Assembly (NCBI GenBank): GCA_035578905.1
Contig: JAQJVL010000031.1
Location: 1,946,059 to 2,010,058 of the forward strand
DNA length: 64,000 bases
Source of the DNA: Stictocephala bisonia
Lineage: Eukaryota; Arthropoda; Insecta; Hemiptera; Membracidae
Direction: 5' to 3'
Part shown: piece after piece, positions 24,101 to 35,604 of the stretch
Layout of the letters: each line of letters begins with the position of its first letter
Position numbering within the stretch: the stretch's first letter is position 1
Translations under genes and position numbers: made by a program
Notes under the pieces: generated by a model
What the model saw: only the letters and a program-made list of their open reading frames with translations
Databases searched by the model: none
What the model was told of the DNA's origin: nothing

Positions 24101-26228
24101 TTCAAATGTAAGTCTTTATGTCTAGTCTACTTTACATGAATTCTCACTTATTTAGCCTACATATTATTTATGCATGAGGTTGAATGGCAGAATTACTTAT
24201 TGGTCATTTCTTAACTCAAGACTTAGGTCAACATTGGTCAAGACTTAACTCAAATTCTTCATTACAGTAATTTTTAATTTTATCATTTTCTTAAATAGTT
24301 ATAGGAACAGAATGCTATTAGCCTATTAAAAAAATGGAATGTTTACTGATTTTAACTAACAGCCATAAAGCACCAATTTATCTAGGAACTTATACTGTAG
24401 ACTATAGTCCTATGCATTACATGTTATAACAATGTATCTCACCTAATGGCTCTAAATATAAAATACACTAATATTACAGAGCTTAATCCTGCCAAGATGT
24501 AAAATCCAGTTGTAATGGCATTTGGATTTAGAGGTGTTGTCCACACATAAGAAGTAGAGCTATCTTCAGTTGTTCCATTTTTAACCTTCACATCTATAAT
24601 ACCTTCCTTGATCTTCCCTGGTAAATTACTCATTATTTTGCATAATTTTATATAATTACCGGTTTATTGCTTTCAAAGTTTAAGAAAATAAGTTTATACT
24701 GGTAACAATATGGTATGTTTACAAATATGGATGTAAGAGATAATTCTGGTTAGATATCAATAACTCTAACCATAAATAGTATTATGGAATAGATTTCAAA
24801 ACTAGAATATAACACTATTATTTATGGTGTCACATCCATCCAAATTCATGCACTATTTAATTTTCAACACAATCACATCAATAACCATCTCGCTCTTAAT
24901 ACACACACTTCTGCTAGTTCTGCTTGAAATTGTACATCAAATTTTGTGTATGTGTGATTATGACAGAAGACATGACAAGTAATATTATACTCCAGCTGAT
25001 CCGGTGTTTAATTCAGCTGTTTCAAATTAAAATCAAAGTCCACCAAGCCAGAATTTTCGACAAGCTATACTCTTAAATGTATATAAGCCTACAAGCATAA
25101 TGCTTTGAAATAAAGAACATTCTAACAATGATTATTAATTACAGTTGAGCGATATTGTGCAATAGTCTGAGTAATGAATAATGCTTCTTTAATGTCAGTA
25201 AGTCCAAAGTGCAACATACATAGTCAAGACTAGAATCACTTAAAATTGAAACTAAACTACAATAAGTTGTTATAATTAGTACAATTCCAAAAGTGCAAAC
25301 ATGTTATATGTATCACTGGCTGTTGAGTTTTAATAAACTATATACGAATATAACGGAAATGTTTTAACCATGGACCTTCTAGAAGGTGGTTTAACTGTGC
25401 CACAACTACTCCATCCAAACAGCCAGAATTGATTTTACATGGTGGAAGTTATGTACGCTATTCTATTCAGCAATTAAAATTCTTTGCTTTGTATCTTCAT
25501 CCAATATTATCTTACTGGTGACTGAAGAGACAATCATACTCACATCTAATCTGATATTGGTTAATCATTGGATTAAAATTTCCAGGAACTGTTTTAACTT
25601 TAAACTCGGTTGTTTTATCAAATACTGACACAGTCATTAGTCCATTTTGTATATGTAGTATTGCAATACGAAGTGGGAGGGATGATAAAATAAAAATGTC
25701 AAACACGCGGTATGTTATAAAGGACGTAGTTTCAAGCACAAATAATTAAAAATATAAAAAAGGAAATGTAGAACAATCAGTAATTAAAAGTTGTTTCTAG
25801 GCCTACTAGTATTTTTACTTTTCTCTAATTTATACTTTTCTTAAGTACAAAATGTATTATTTTGGGAAACACATACTTTTAAAGAAACATAATTATATTT
25901 CAACTAAAACTGAAATATAAAAGTTCTTGATGATCTGAACATAAATATATTTATTTGCATCAACGGTAAAACATTTACATTATTGAACTATAATTATTAT
26001 ACAAGATGACATAAAGAGATTACTTTAAAAATCTTTGTAATAATAAATCAGGAATCACAAAACATACAACATGTAAGGACTAATAACAATTCTATAAACA
26101 AATCCAATATGAACTGATATTTACCTGTATCAGTTCTATAATCAGCAATACTTAATGACATCGAACTTAATTCGGGCTCGAATGACAAAGAATTGTAACA
26201 CACATTCAGATTAGCATATAAACAAATT
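20978..26228 (-). CDS. FAM174 (DUF1180)-like single-pass membrane protein, multi-exon gene
   Basis: Gene model, spliced, minus strand: exons 26125-26228, 25544-25624, 24443-24617 and 20978-21122 (stop TGA at 20978-20980). All joins keep phase: G+TA, T+GG, AG+G. The product has a lumenal part, a membrane helix (ITTGFYILAGLSSVILVYFI), a basic stop-transfer (FRAIRLRRRNYKVRRYGV) and an acidic tail (EMTPLENEDDDEDSTVFD). The helix plus RRYGV and TPLE-acidic-FD tail is the hallmark of FAM174A/B proteins, small Golgi or endomembrane and surface proteins of poorly defined function. The reconstructed part is about 167 residues. FAM174A is about 190, so a signal-peptide exon is missing upstream (above 26228). 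The last two exons are convincing; the first two are inferred from splice signals and phase only. Confidence 0.75.
22200..23640 (+). mobile_element. 5'-truncated LINE in the intron, interrupted by a SINE
   Basis: Begins in the RT palm: RNVNIDGVRDDQINVDYGII, QGSTLGPLLFLIYINNIS, LFLFADDTALIS with FADD at 22372-22383. Then come NLKNWFDYNILSVHVAKTKI, VDHYKYLGVIIDNKLSWVPH, KLRKIVYAFNQLRRVLTLDH and LVLEYGILAWGEV up to 22884. After the SINE at 22953-23131 the C-terminus continues (TTRHNIQYGYLIPKIKHKID, then RNLPKKIVEVESE). Only a few stops, so it is younger than the LINE at 1-5250, but it lacks the endonuclease and the first RT blocks. It lies antisense to the host gene. Confidence 0.85.
22953..23131 (+). 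mobile_element. tRNA-derived SINE inserted in the LINE
   Basis: Starts TGGCGTGGTGGCTCAGTGGC with an internal RNA polymerase III A box TGGCTCAGTGG (22962-22972) and a perfect B box GGTTCGAATCC (23006-23016). A tRNA-unrelated body and an A tail at 23116-23129 follow. It splits the C-terminal reading of the surrounding LINE, so it arrived later. No clear target duplication was seen. Confidence 0.8.
24443..24617 (-). CDS. FAM174-like gene, exon with membrane helix
   Basis: Encodes KIKEGIIDVKVKNGTTEDSS (with an N-glycosylation site NGT), TSYVWTTPLNPNA, the helix ITTGFYILAGLSSVILVYFI and FRAI, then donor ATTAG|GTGAGA at 24443/24442. The upstream acceptor is TTTACCAG at 24618. Alternatively translation could begin in the same frame at the ATG at 24631-24633 (MSNLPG), which would give a 111-residue protein without a signal peptide. 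The splice version is preferred because the preceding exons join in phase. Confidence 0.75.
25544..25624 (-). CDS. Candidate lumenal exon of FAM174-like gene
   Basis: 81 bp between acceptor TGTGTCAG and donor AGAT|GTGAGT. Encodes FDKTTEFKVKTVPGNFNPMI and NQYQIR with a leftover base that completes a Trp codon with the next exon. The pyrimidine tract lies somewhat far upstream. No family is known to me for this segment, so the assignment rests on splice signals, phase and position. Confidence 0.5.
26125..26228 (-). CDS. Candidate lumenal exon of FAM174-like gene
   Basis: Excellent acceptor (TTTGCTATTGTTTATTTTTA then TTCCAG) at 26229 onward and donor GATACAG|GTAAAT at 26125/26124. Encodes 34 residues, ICLYANLNVCYNSLSFEPEL and SSMSLSIADYRTDT, with split codons at both ends. 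The exon is internal: it needs two bases from an earlier exon, which I could not locate. Confidence 0.5.
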
Positions 26229-26639
26229 CTGGAATAAAAATAAACAATAGCAAAACTTAACGAACAAAGATAAATAATATAATACAATAATAATTACTAA
26301 TACAGAACAAAATGTTATCAATGTGAGATTGGAGAAATTAGGTGACAATAAATATAGTGCATGATAGATAGATAATGTTACATATATTAATGATGTTCAA
26401 ACACAGATATGATTTGCATTCATATACACATAGATCCATCGATCAACAATAATAACATTAATAACAACTAATATGGTATTATAACAATAAACAACAACGA
26501 AAATGTAATGCATTTTTAATACAATATAAATAGAAATAAATAAGTACAGTAACATTGTTGTGCAATAGTAAATGCTATTCTGAGATTAAATCAGCAACAA
26601 ATTGACATAGAGTACACGCAAAAACACACATACGCACAC
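26229..26639. other. Intron or flank, no gene recognised
   Basis: A+T-rich with a CA/TACA-rich simple stretch at about 26606-26660. May belong to an upstream intron of the FAM174-like gene. Confidence 0.35.
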
Positions 26640-27860
26640 ATACATACACTCGTGCGCACATCAGAGTAATTCAGTGCTACATGACCCTCAGGAGACAACC
26701 ACCAAGTGATTGCCTAGAAGACCCAAAGAGTTCCACATCGCCAGACACATCGTTCACTTCTCTTATCAGTCTTGGGATGCAGATATTGTGACTATAGAGC
26801 GTAGGCCAGGCTCTTCTGCAGCAGATGTCTTGGGGACGGTGTCTCTTGGGACTCGAAACTCTCAATGCGGGATAATATGTTCAGACAGTCTAATTCACCA
26901 TTCACCAATTTATACAAGAACAGTATGTCAGCCATCTTCCTCCTCTACTCCAGAAGTGGAAGTCCCAGATATATACGAAGAGCATCAACAGGTGTTTCAA
27001 TGTACTGGTACCCAAGACGCAACCAAATGTTTCTAATGAGTCTAATTTGAATTCGCTCAGAGCTTCAATGTGACCAGCTTGGTATGAGTTCCAAACAACT
27101 GAAGAATACTCCAAGATCGTCCGCACTAAGGGTTTGAAAAGTGCGGCGATGGTAGTGAGAGATCGAAAGTCTCTGGACTTTTTACCAAACAACCCCATAG
27201 TAGAATTAGCTCTATTGCACACGTGAACGTTGTTAATCCATGAAATTAGGCTTGAGGACATCACCACACCACACGTGAACGGTGTTATTCGATGAAATTA
27301 GGCTTGAGGACATCACCACACCAAGATCTTTGAATTTGCTGACTCTTTTTAGAGTTTGATTCTGAAGATCATAATCATAGATGATGGAAGCTGTGGTTTT
27401 AGAATTTGTTAGAACAGCACTTTACTAGCATTCAAGTGCATAGAGTTTTGCTGGCACCAAGTACACATGCAGTTCAATTCTTTCTGTAAGCGGTGATAGT
27501 CTTCCAAGCAAGTTATTTCAAGATAGATTTTTATGTCATATGCAAACATGAGATATTTATTAGGGATGACGTTACAGATGTCGTTCATAAAGATATTGAA
27601 CAGAAAGAAGCCAATTGTGAAACACCCTTGGAAACACCCTGAAGTATGCACCATTGAACTTTACAAGTAGATCTCGGTTGGTAAGACATATCTTGATAAC
27701 CATTTGAGCGTAGGACCCACAATTCCATATCGCTTGAGTTTGGCAATAAGAAGGTCGTGAATGGTCCTATTAAAGGACTTGGAAAAACCCAGGAGTGCTC
27801 AGTCAACTTCGCATTGTTTATTTAAGGCATCAGTGACATAATTATAAAGCAATATGAGCA
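26640..27860 (-). mobile_element. 5'-truncated LINE fragment, minus strand
   Basis: Read downwards from 27860: VTDALNKQCEVD, GFSKSFNRTIHDLLIAKLKR, YGIVGPTLKWLSRYV, then FLFNIFMNDICNVIPNKYLM, FAYDIKIYLEI (the catalytic FADD box is mutated to FAYD, 27535-27546), LQKELNCMCTWCQQNSMHLN, and the C-terminal LFGKKSRDFRSLTTIAALFK, PLVRTILEYSSVVWN. Frameshifts and the lost aspartate show it is inactive. Confidence 0.8.
27218..27321. repeat. 52-bp tandem duplication inside the LINE
   Basis: CACACGTGAACG...ATGAAATTAGGC...ACATCACCACAC occurs twice, starting at 27218 and 27270, with a few differences. A local duplication in the RT C-terminal region. Confidence 0.8.
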
Positions 27861-28029
27861 ATATGAGATTTGTGGATGTTCATAATCACAGTATGACATC
27901 ACGACAAAGATGATGTTTATTTATTACGAGGTTATTACACAACATAAGCTCCAAAGCTATTACACACAATAGCGAGCTGATCGTTGAAGCGCATCAGTTA
28001 TGTATTATTTATATTTTTACGACATATGA

Positions 28030-28400
28030 CACTACTGACTACCAAGCTTGATTGAGGGAAATGCCGTACCGTACTGTACACAACAGGTCGGCCATGCTAT
28101 GAAGAACTGCACGTTTGCCCCACCCCCGTACAATTTGTAACCGGGACGCCTATTATACTTATATACCAAATCATTAGTTCCCACAAGTAAGTAAACAACG
28201 TCATGCTGATCACCTACATAGAATTCTATTCACCTCTTAATTTGAGCAACTTTAGCCCCGGGGTTTTCGTTCAGCAACGCTCCGTTTTCAGCATACTTCT
28301 TCCCAAAGCGTCTCAAAAAGGAGTTCCCAATCAACAACACCCAACCCATTGGAGAAGGCGAGGATGACCCAAGTACACGCCCTCAAGTGACTGTCCTTCA
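28030..28400 (-). pseudogene. LINE ORF1 fragment with SGNH-esterase-like domain
   Basis: Minus strand: VLLIGNSFLRRFGKKYAENG (block I, GNS with the catalytic serine), ALLNENPGAKVAQIKR, stop, IEFYVGDQHDVVYLLVGTND (block III GTND), LVYKYNRRPGYKLYGGG. This is the same domain as in the ORF1 at 1-735 (compare GAKIKDIKH, HVGTNNL, NEGAGYNRG) but a separate, broken copy. It lies upstream, in its own direction, of the RT fragment ending at 27860 and may be part of the same element after an internal deletion. Confidence 0.7.
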
Positions 28401-28499
28401 CATACTGAAGAAGACAAAGTTACATTAAATGTTACATACTACACCTAAAGAATCATTATTTACAATCTGTACATATTTTTATAGAGAAAGGTGGTTACT

Positions 28500-31195
28500 T
28501 ACAACTTCGAATTTCTTTTTTAAATCCTTGAGGATTGGAACTAGTTGGCTTTCTCTTTCCATGTTCCAGACCTATTTTTAATTACATTACTGTTAGACAT
28601 AGACTGTTCTATGTCTAAAGTAGAATGTGTTGGTATAAAGTGGCTAATAAACTCTCCTACGAGAATTAAAGCCACAACTGAAACTGCAATAGATAATGTA
28701 ATCACGAACATACCTGACACTGTGGTGTCTGTGGTCAACACAGCAGTAGCTGACCATTGCAGCCAACTTGCTACTATTTTTGGTCATTATCATCAAGTTA
28801 ATAGTCCTGCCCCCCGGGAGATAAGAGACACAAGGTCTTCCAATATCAGTCATCTTAACTCACTGCTGTCAAAGGAAGATTAGACATTTTTAAATGCCAA
28901 TGAAGACTGCGAAAGTCAATTTTCTAAATTCGACGATGCTTTCATTTTTTACGTTAATACTTGTTGCCCTTTAAGAACTAAAAAAGCCAAGCTAGCTAAA
29001 CAAGTTGGCTCTTGGATCACAAAAGGGATAATAATTTCCAGACAAAAATTGAGTTTTTTTGGAAAATTTCAAAAAATTCTGTCGATTTGGAATTTCAAAA
29101 CTTTTTTTAAAGAGTATAAAAAAATATACAAAAAAGTTATAGTTGCAGCAAAGGCTTATGACGTTTGAAAAAACTCATAAAGTCCAAAACATTTTCCAAA
29201 ACTGCGTGGGGTATCATAAATTCACAAAGACAACAAAAAGAACAAGAACAAATTGAATTAAAAATCAATGAGGATTTAATCACAGACGCCAGGCTTGTGG
29301 CGGATGTTTTTAATGACTTCTTTTCCTCAGTTGCTCAGCCCTTTCATTGTCCCGAGCCTATGTCTCCTCTTCGCGGCAACAGCCCGACGTCTTCAATGGT
29401 GTTGAGGCCGGCTACGGAAGAGGAACTTGACAAAGTAATTAAGGGTATACCTTAAAAAAACTAACGACATAAATCTCATTTCTATATGGCTCATCAAGAA
29501 AGTATCCAAATACTTACTGAAACCTCTAACACACATTATCAATCTTTCTTTCTCAGCAGGCTGCTTCCCATCAAGGCTTAAATTAGCCAAGGTGATACCT
29601 ATTAAAAAAAAAACTACAGGAATGATATAAACAATTTCAGACCTGTATCGATTTTTCCTTCTCTGAGCAAAATCTTCGAAACAATATTCTTAAATCGCAT
29701 GTCAGGGTACTTGGAAAAATACAATCTCCTCGCGGATGAACAGTTTGGGTTTAGAGAAGGTAGATCCACAAAAGACGCCGTAGTAAGCCTCGTTACAGAG
29801 GTAGTGGAGAAATTGGAGAGGCGGGAATCCACTTTGGGTGTGTTTATTGACCTCTCTAAAGCGTTCGACTGTGTTGACCACAGCATACTGCTTCACAAAC
29901 TACATCACTACGGCATTCGAGGAGTACCACTCTCGTGAATCAAATCATACCTATCAGGTCGAACTCAAAGGGTTCAGTTAGCAAATCAACTGTCGAAGTC
30001 AAATCAAATGAAATTTGGGGTCCCTCAGGGATCTATTCTCAGTCCTCTCTTTTTCTTAGTTCACATAAACGATTTATCTTCAGCACTACGACACGCGAAA
30101 CTCGTGCAGTATGCTGATGACACAATTCTCTGCTTCAGTGCAAATCAAAATCAGACTTGGAAATTCAAACATTCACTGACTTAAATAATTTAATGCAATA
30201 TTTTAATAATACAAATCTAAAAGTCAATCTCAAAAATCGAATTACATCAGTTTTAACTTATGCCAAACCGACTTAGACGATACTCTAACCGTTATGTTGT
30301 CAGACACTGAACTCGAAGATGTCCAGTCAACTAAATTTCTTGGAATATACCTGGAACTAAGTTTATCCTGAAACGATCACACAAACAAGATCTGTTCTAA
30401 ATTAGCATCAGGTATATATTGTTTGATATATTTGTCCAAATACTGCTCGATTGAAATTCTCATGACGGCGTATTATGGCATCATATACCCACATCTATCC
30501 TATGGGGTGATACTGTGGGGTGGATACTCAAATAGAGAATGTTTGCGAATATTCAGACTGCAGAAAAAAAGCAGTACGAATTATTTTAAAATTAAAAAGC
30601 AGAGATTCGTGCAGAACTGCATTTCAGAACCTAAAACTGTTGACTCTGCCCTGCATATATATTGGAAACAATCACTTACTGCATGACCAAATGCACTCTA
30701 ACTAGAGGCACCGACATACACGGACACAACACCAGAGGCAGGGAAACCTACCGAACTGGGCAACACAGGACGGTGGTTTTCGAACATCTTCCTTCTCAGG
30801 CTGGTGTTCGATTAATCAACAGTTTACCCAATGAATTCAAATGTGCACAAGTACCCAAGGCAGTGAAGGCTCGTCTTAAAAACGTGCTTATATCAAACGC
30901 TTTCTACAGCGTGGGCGAGTTCCTTGCACATAACTGGGAGACCTAGTAATGCCAAATGACCCTCAAATATTGGCATGGCACAGTGAGGTGGAATGGCCGC
31001 TATCTATTTATTTAGTTATGTATTTATTTATTTAGTTTTAATACTTTAACCCAGTATAAATGAGAGCGTGAATGTAAGATAGCTTGTATGTTTGTATGCA
31101 CCGTTGTAAGGTTGTATGTATAGGATAGGTTATTTTTATTATTAATATTGACTATTGCGATGCAATAAAAAAATTGAATTTGAATTAGAATTTGT
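28500..31195 (+). mobile_element. Long but broken LINE (endonuclease end, RT, 3' tail)
   Basis: CR1/Jockey-type order. End of the endonuclease with TETAIDNVITNIPDTVVSVV and AVADHCSQLATIF (28680-28790). Linker with ITKGIIISRQK, KTAWGIINSQRQQKEQEQIE (29200) and LVADVFNDFFSSVAQPF. RT blocks [40 protein letters not shown] (29731), [20 protein letters not shown] (29836), GVPQGSILSPLFF, QYADDTILCF with YADD at 30110-30121. C-terminus with [20 protein letters not shown] (30460), RGRETYRTGQHRTVVFEHLP, KNVLISNAFYSVGEFL. Tail with AATTGAATTTGAATTAGAAT near 31172. Several stops and frameshifts. Confidence 0.85.
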
Positions 31196-31699
31196 TCACC
31201 CATCCCTAAAACATTATACATATTTTTACAATCAATTTTAAAATTTTTTACTTTGTCAAGAACATTAAATCTACTTTTACATTTTTGATACTTAAAATGG
31301 TTATTTCTCTTTTTCTTTGTGCATCATTTTTTTAGACTCCAATTTTACCCATTTTATTTTACCTTCAAGAGTATTAACTATAAAACTATCCTATAAAACA
31401 TTTTTCTCAGGGATGCTATCAGAAACTTCACATGATCCAAGCATACACCCATCTTCAGGTGAACCATTGTTACATTTCAAGAAAGACGTACTTACATTGC
31501 AGAATATGTAAACTATTATTGACGTGATATACTGAGGAAGGGGGTTTTCCAGTTTCTGAATATCTAATTAACACATTTTTACCTTTTTAAACACTGTGAT
31601 TGTGGAACACAGTGAGGCATGGAGAGCATAGTACCACTCCAAGAAAGTCATACTAGCTGGTGAAGTGCCCCTACAATAACAGACACAAAATATAGATTT

Positions 31700-31950
31700 T
31701 TTACCAATGGCTTAGACCGGAGGGTTCCGACGTAATCTTGGAGTGTAGTCAAGCGACATAGAGTGTTGCTGTATCTTGGATGGGTGACCGTCTGAGCGAT
31801 CCCGTCCTTGCATGCAGCCGGTCTGGCGGTTATTGGTGGTGGTTCGGAAGTTACCCTTAAACCGTTGGTCCGTAGGTTAAGTGTTAGAGAGGGCTTCTTA
31901 GCCCTAACTTCACCTGATAAAATAAGACGATCTCTAACTTTTTTACCATA
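31700..31950 (+). mobile_element. 5S-rRNA-derived SINE, copy 1
   Basis: The stretch 31748-31797 resembles the 3' half of 5S rRNA, including its internal polymerase III promoter: GTCAAGCGACATAGAGTGTT and TCTTGGATGGGTGACCG, compared with AAGC.GC.TTGGGCG and ACTTGGATGGGTGACCG of real 5S genes. A long unrelated tail follows (GGTGGTGGTTCGGAAGTTAC, CCGTAGGTTAAGTGTTAGAG, CACCTGATAAAATAAGACG). A second copy of the tail on the minus strand at 35605-35775 shows that the unit is a dispersed element, not a 5S gene. Confidence 0.7.
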
Positions 31951-32284
31951 GATTTTTCAAATACCAAACGAGTTTTGTGTAGCATGATTTACAGTTTATT
32001 CTACAGTAACAAACCTACTTTGGAAAAAAAAAAAAAAAAAAAAAAGAAAAAGTCATTTGGAACTTTAAAACTGTTTCTTAACTCATGACAGAGTTTAACT
32101 CTGGGACGATTCTTTACTACTTTATTGATACTTATTCAGAATACATGTCAGAAGCGTTGATCAGTATGTATTATTATGTCCACTTCGGAGTAGCTCAGTT
32201 CAGTTTAATTGAACTGCCATGTTACATACATACTAAGTTTGCTGTTTTAGAAAAGTGCATATTCAATATCACATTTGAAGGGTG
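31951..32284. other. No gene recognised; A-run
   Basis: Holds a 22-base A run at 32024-32045. Otherwise unassigned. Confidence 0.4.
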
Positions 32285-32707
32285 ATGTACATGTATGGGT
32301 GGGCGGGTGGCTTAATACTCTGTACGTATATGGGTGGGTGAGTGGGTTAATGCCACCTTACGTGTATGGATCGGTGAGTGGGTTAGTGCCACTGTACGTG
32401 TATGGGTGGGCGGATGGGTTAATGCCACCGTACGTGTATGGGTGGGTAGGTGGGTTAATACACTGTACATGTATGGGTAAGCGGGTGGGTAAATGCCACC
32501 GTACGTGTATATTAAATGCCACCATATGGATGGGTGGGTTAATACTCTGTACGTGTATGGGTGGGCGGGTGGGTAAATGCTACCTAAAGTGTATAGTTCG
32601 GCGGGTGGGTTAATGCCACTGTACGTGTGGGTTAATGCCACTGTACGTGTATGGGTGGGCGGGTGGGTCAATGTCACCGCACGTGTATGGGTGGGTAGGT
32701 GGGTTTG
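32285..32707 (+). repeat. 36-bp G-quadruplex minisatellite, cluster 1
   Basis: About 11-12 units of the type GTACGTGTATGGGTGGGCGG + GTGGGTTAATGCCACT, G-rich on the plus strand. Several units have four G-triplets separated by single bases (for example at 32558 and 32655). Some are shortened or mutated. The period, a multiple of three, leaves both strands open in some frames, but the translations are pure repeats (such as PPTHTRTVALTH) and are not genes. Confidence 0.9.
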
Positions 32708-35604
32708 ACTCCTATGCATTTGTATACTAAAAACACTACTGGATCAAATAAACATACGAGTGTCTCATGTTACACTGTACTCTTTTTCAAAAACAACGTT
32801 TAATCACGTAATGCTGTCAATGGTTGGTGAACATTTTTACTAAAACATTCTTTGAAGGGAAAACAACAGTCAGCCAAATGTATTATAAACAATTTAGAAC
32901 CCACCCACGTAAAATCAACTTAATCTAGGTCCTACTGAGGGTAGTTGCGAAGTCACCGTACCCAGGAGGACAAGGAAGAAAAAACACAAGTTTCGGCCAA
33001 AATATAGTTTATTTCAAAGAATTAATTAAGATAGAGAAACTAAGCTGTTGCATGTTACATGCTAACAAGTTATATATTATTTGAGGCCTAGCAAAAAAAT
33101 GTAAACTATAAAAATATATAACAACAAAAAATTCAACAAAAACCAAGAAAATAAAAGAATAAATATGGACACAATAAATAGCAACATGAATATAACAATC
33201 AACAAATAAATAAAAATATAACTAACCACAAACATAATAGTACAATTATTTGTAATTTATGAAAATGTTACTCACAGTTCGGGGCATCGGGAACTAAAAT
33301 CAGGAGGTTAGCCCATTTAAAAGATTACGAAAATAATACAAAAAGAAAGTTGAAGTTAATACTTCCACCGCATCCTGCTCGCGAGATGGCGAATAAAAAT
33401 TGGAAGCAATGAAAACAGAAATTCCAGAACACACGCTATTTGAGGGTAAAAATGTCAAAATCAGTAACAACAAGAATTAAATTAAAATCATAAAAATAGA
33501 ATCTAAATGGTCTCTCCTATTTTGCCAAGAAAACCCCCACCCTTAAACACAAAGTCCCCACAGTACAACAGTCCCACCCTAAAACGCACACAAAAATATC
33601 CCTGCGGCACTTCAAAGATGCAATTCGTCCTAGATGAAGGATACCAAAAGGGCCAAGAATAAAACAGAAGTAGGTGTCACCTACGTGCAGAGATCTTTAA
33701 CCTGGAGGAAGATGTATCACGGGGGGGGGGGGGGAAGTAGGTGGCTGTTCCCTCTGGGACTAGCTGTACGAATATTGTTTTTGAATAAACGGTAAGTATT
33801 TTTTTCCAAGCCCGTGACCACAAACAAAAGAAAATAATTAATACTGCATGTTCAACTAAATATTGTGTTTAGTTAGGGTTTAACTGTATAAGGTTTCCCG
33901 AGACTCATAAACTTGGCCAACAACATTTTGAATTCTTCTTTTCAACTGCACTCAAGATATTTTTTCAATACACCATCAATCAATTCAATAACAGGAGCTA
34001 TTAAGTATCTCTAGATAGTTTTTTAATTAGCATAATACATGTTGGTTTAGAGTCGCAAGATTTGTGTTGTGTGACGTTCACTTGTACTTAAGTATCTGTA
34101 GGTAACAAATGACGTATAAATGTAAACAACATGCTTGTTTCACAGTCTAATTATACCAGGTGGAAAATATAATCATACCATATTGGAAAATCCCAACATA
34201 CAAAAATACTATTTTTGTTTGTTTCACTGTCATTTCATAAAATGTAAGATGTATACAGAATCAACAACTATGTATCTTTATAATTTTCTCGAGTCTATCA
34301 AATAAGCAGTCCACTAGTTTTATTTTTTCAGAATAAAATTGTACTCTCACTCTTCCCACCAAAAACATAATATTAGTCCCCTTTTTTAATTATAATGCAT
34401 GTAATTAGGCCTTAAAATGGTGAAATTTTGCATGAGGGACTTCGCCGTGAGAATGCGTTCTTTTTGGAACAGCCCTATTTCTTATGTACAATAGAAGAGT
34501 TTCTGTACAAAACATTAATTTATTTACATGCTTTAGAAACATGGTTAGCGGAGACAGCCTTGTTAAGTTCAACCCAGTCTTATCAACAGGACATTTTCTT
34601 ATGAATCCCACTGGAATACTATAAGATAACCTTAATAATAATAATAGTACATCCATTAGAGTTAAGAACGAAAAAACTCAATGATATTACCCTCTTGAAA
34701 ATTAGATAGGGAGCATGATGTATCCTCTTGAATGTATAATAAACATCCCAAACGCTGTGAAATTAATTTTGTGAGATCTGATTTGTATGAAGTGGTAAGT
34801 TAAGATAATATAACATGTTTTAGAAATAATGATAACGTCTGCCCCTGTATTATTTTGAAAATAAACCATATATTTTTGCAGAAACTAATGGAACAATGTT
34901 TATCTTTTATAGCAACAATATTCTCTATCACATTTACATTATCACATAGGCTGTACTCATTATTAGCATTATACCTTCAATCCAGCTACTAACAGCAGTA
35001 GGAGTTTTACAGATCTTGCAAAATTAAAAATCTTGAAATTTAAACAGATCTTGAAAGAGTTAAAAATCTTGCAAAATAATAAGAGTTGTAAGCAAAAAAC
35101 AAGGCATATAACATAGGGTGAAACGATGTACAGAATAATTGTAAACACTGTAAACAAATTTAAGTAAAGTGAAACAATAAAATCAAATCAAAAGAATGTA
35201 GGTGTATGCCAAAGCTGCTGATAACAATGTCCAAACTTGCCTTTGCGGTCCAAAGCCCTCGTGGAAAAGGTGTTAGAAAATTGTTGACCCTTGAGCTTTT
35301 GCTTTAATAATGTGTTCTAGACTCCAATTGGCAATGCTACTTGAAACTTCCGAGAGTATTCAAATAAAAACCATAAAAATGTACAAAAATAAACGCAAAT
35401 TTACGGAATATTAAAATATTTTATACTATTACAATATAAATGCCACGTATTTAAATGCATTCATAATTATAATTCTACGTTCTTTTACTTCCGAGAAAGT
35501 ATAGAACGTTTGATAAAGTAAGATAAAACTCACGAAAATCTCGCAGAAAAAATGTGTGTGCCATATACTAGAATATGATTAAAAGTTTAAAAAGGTTAAA
35601 GCAT
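32708..35604. other. No gene recognised
   Basis: A+T-rich sequence with a run of 14 G at 33721-33734 and a somewhat G+C-richer stretch at 33360-33740. A short minus-strand frame at 34405-34656 begins with a hydrophobic stretch, but nothing supports it as a gene. Confidence 0.35.

Larger units (their letters stand above)
21123..24442 (-). other. Last intron of FAM174-like gene, holding an antisense LINE
   Basis: 3320-bp intron with GTGAGA donor and CAG acceptor. About half is a plus-strand LINE with a SINE inside it (22200-23640). The rest is plain A+T-rich sequence. Confidence 0.7.

Noticed and set aside
31740..31800. 5S rRNA gene
   Set aside because: Only the 3' half is similar, with many changes, and the flanking tail is repeated at 35605. 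It is a SINE head.
32275..32719. Open frames on both strands rich in PPTHTRTV or YVYGWVGG repeats (also at 36192, 42596, 47329 and 63700)
   Set aside because: They are translations of the 36-bp minisatellite, open only because its period is a multiple of three. No proper start context or non-repeat domain.
34405..34656. Minus-strand frame beginning MDVLLLLLRLSYS, a possible signal-peptide exon of the FAM174-like gene
   Set aside because: The hydrophobic start comes from a TTA/ATT-rich stretch. I could not find a donor in the right phase to join 26228.
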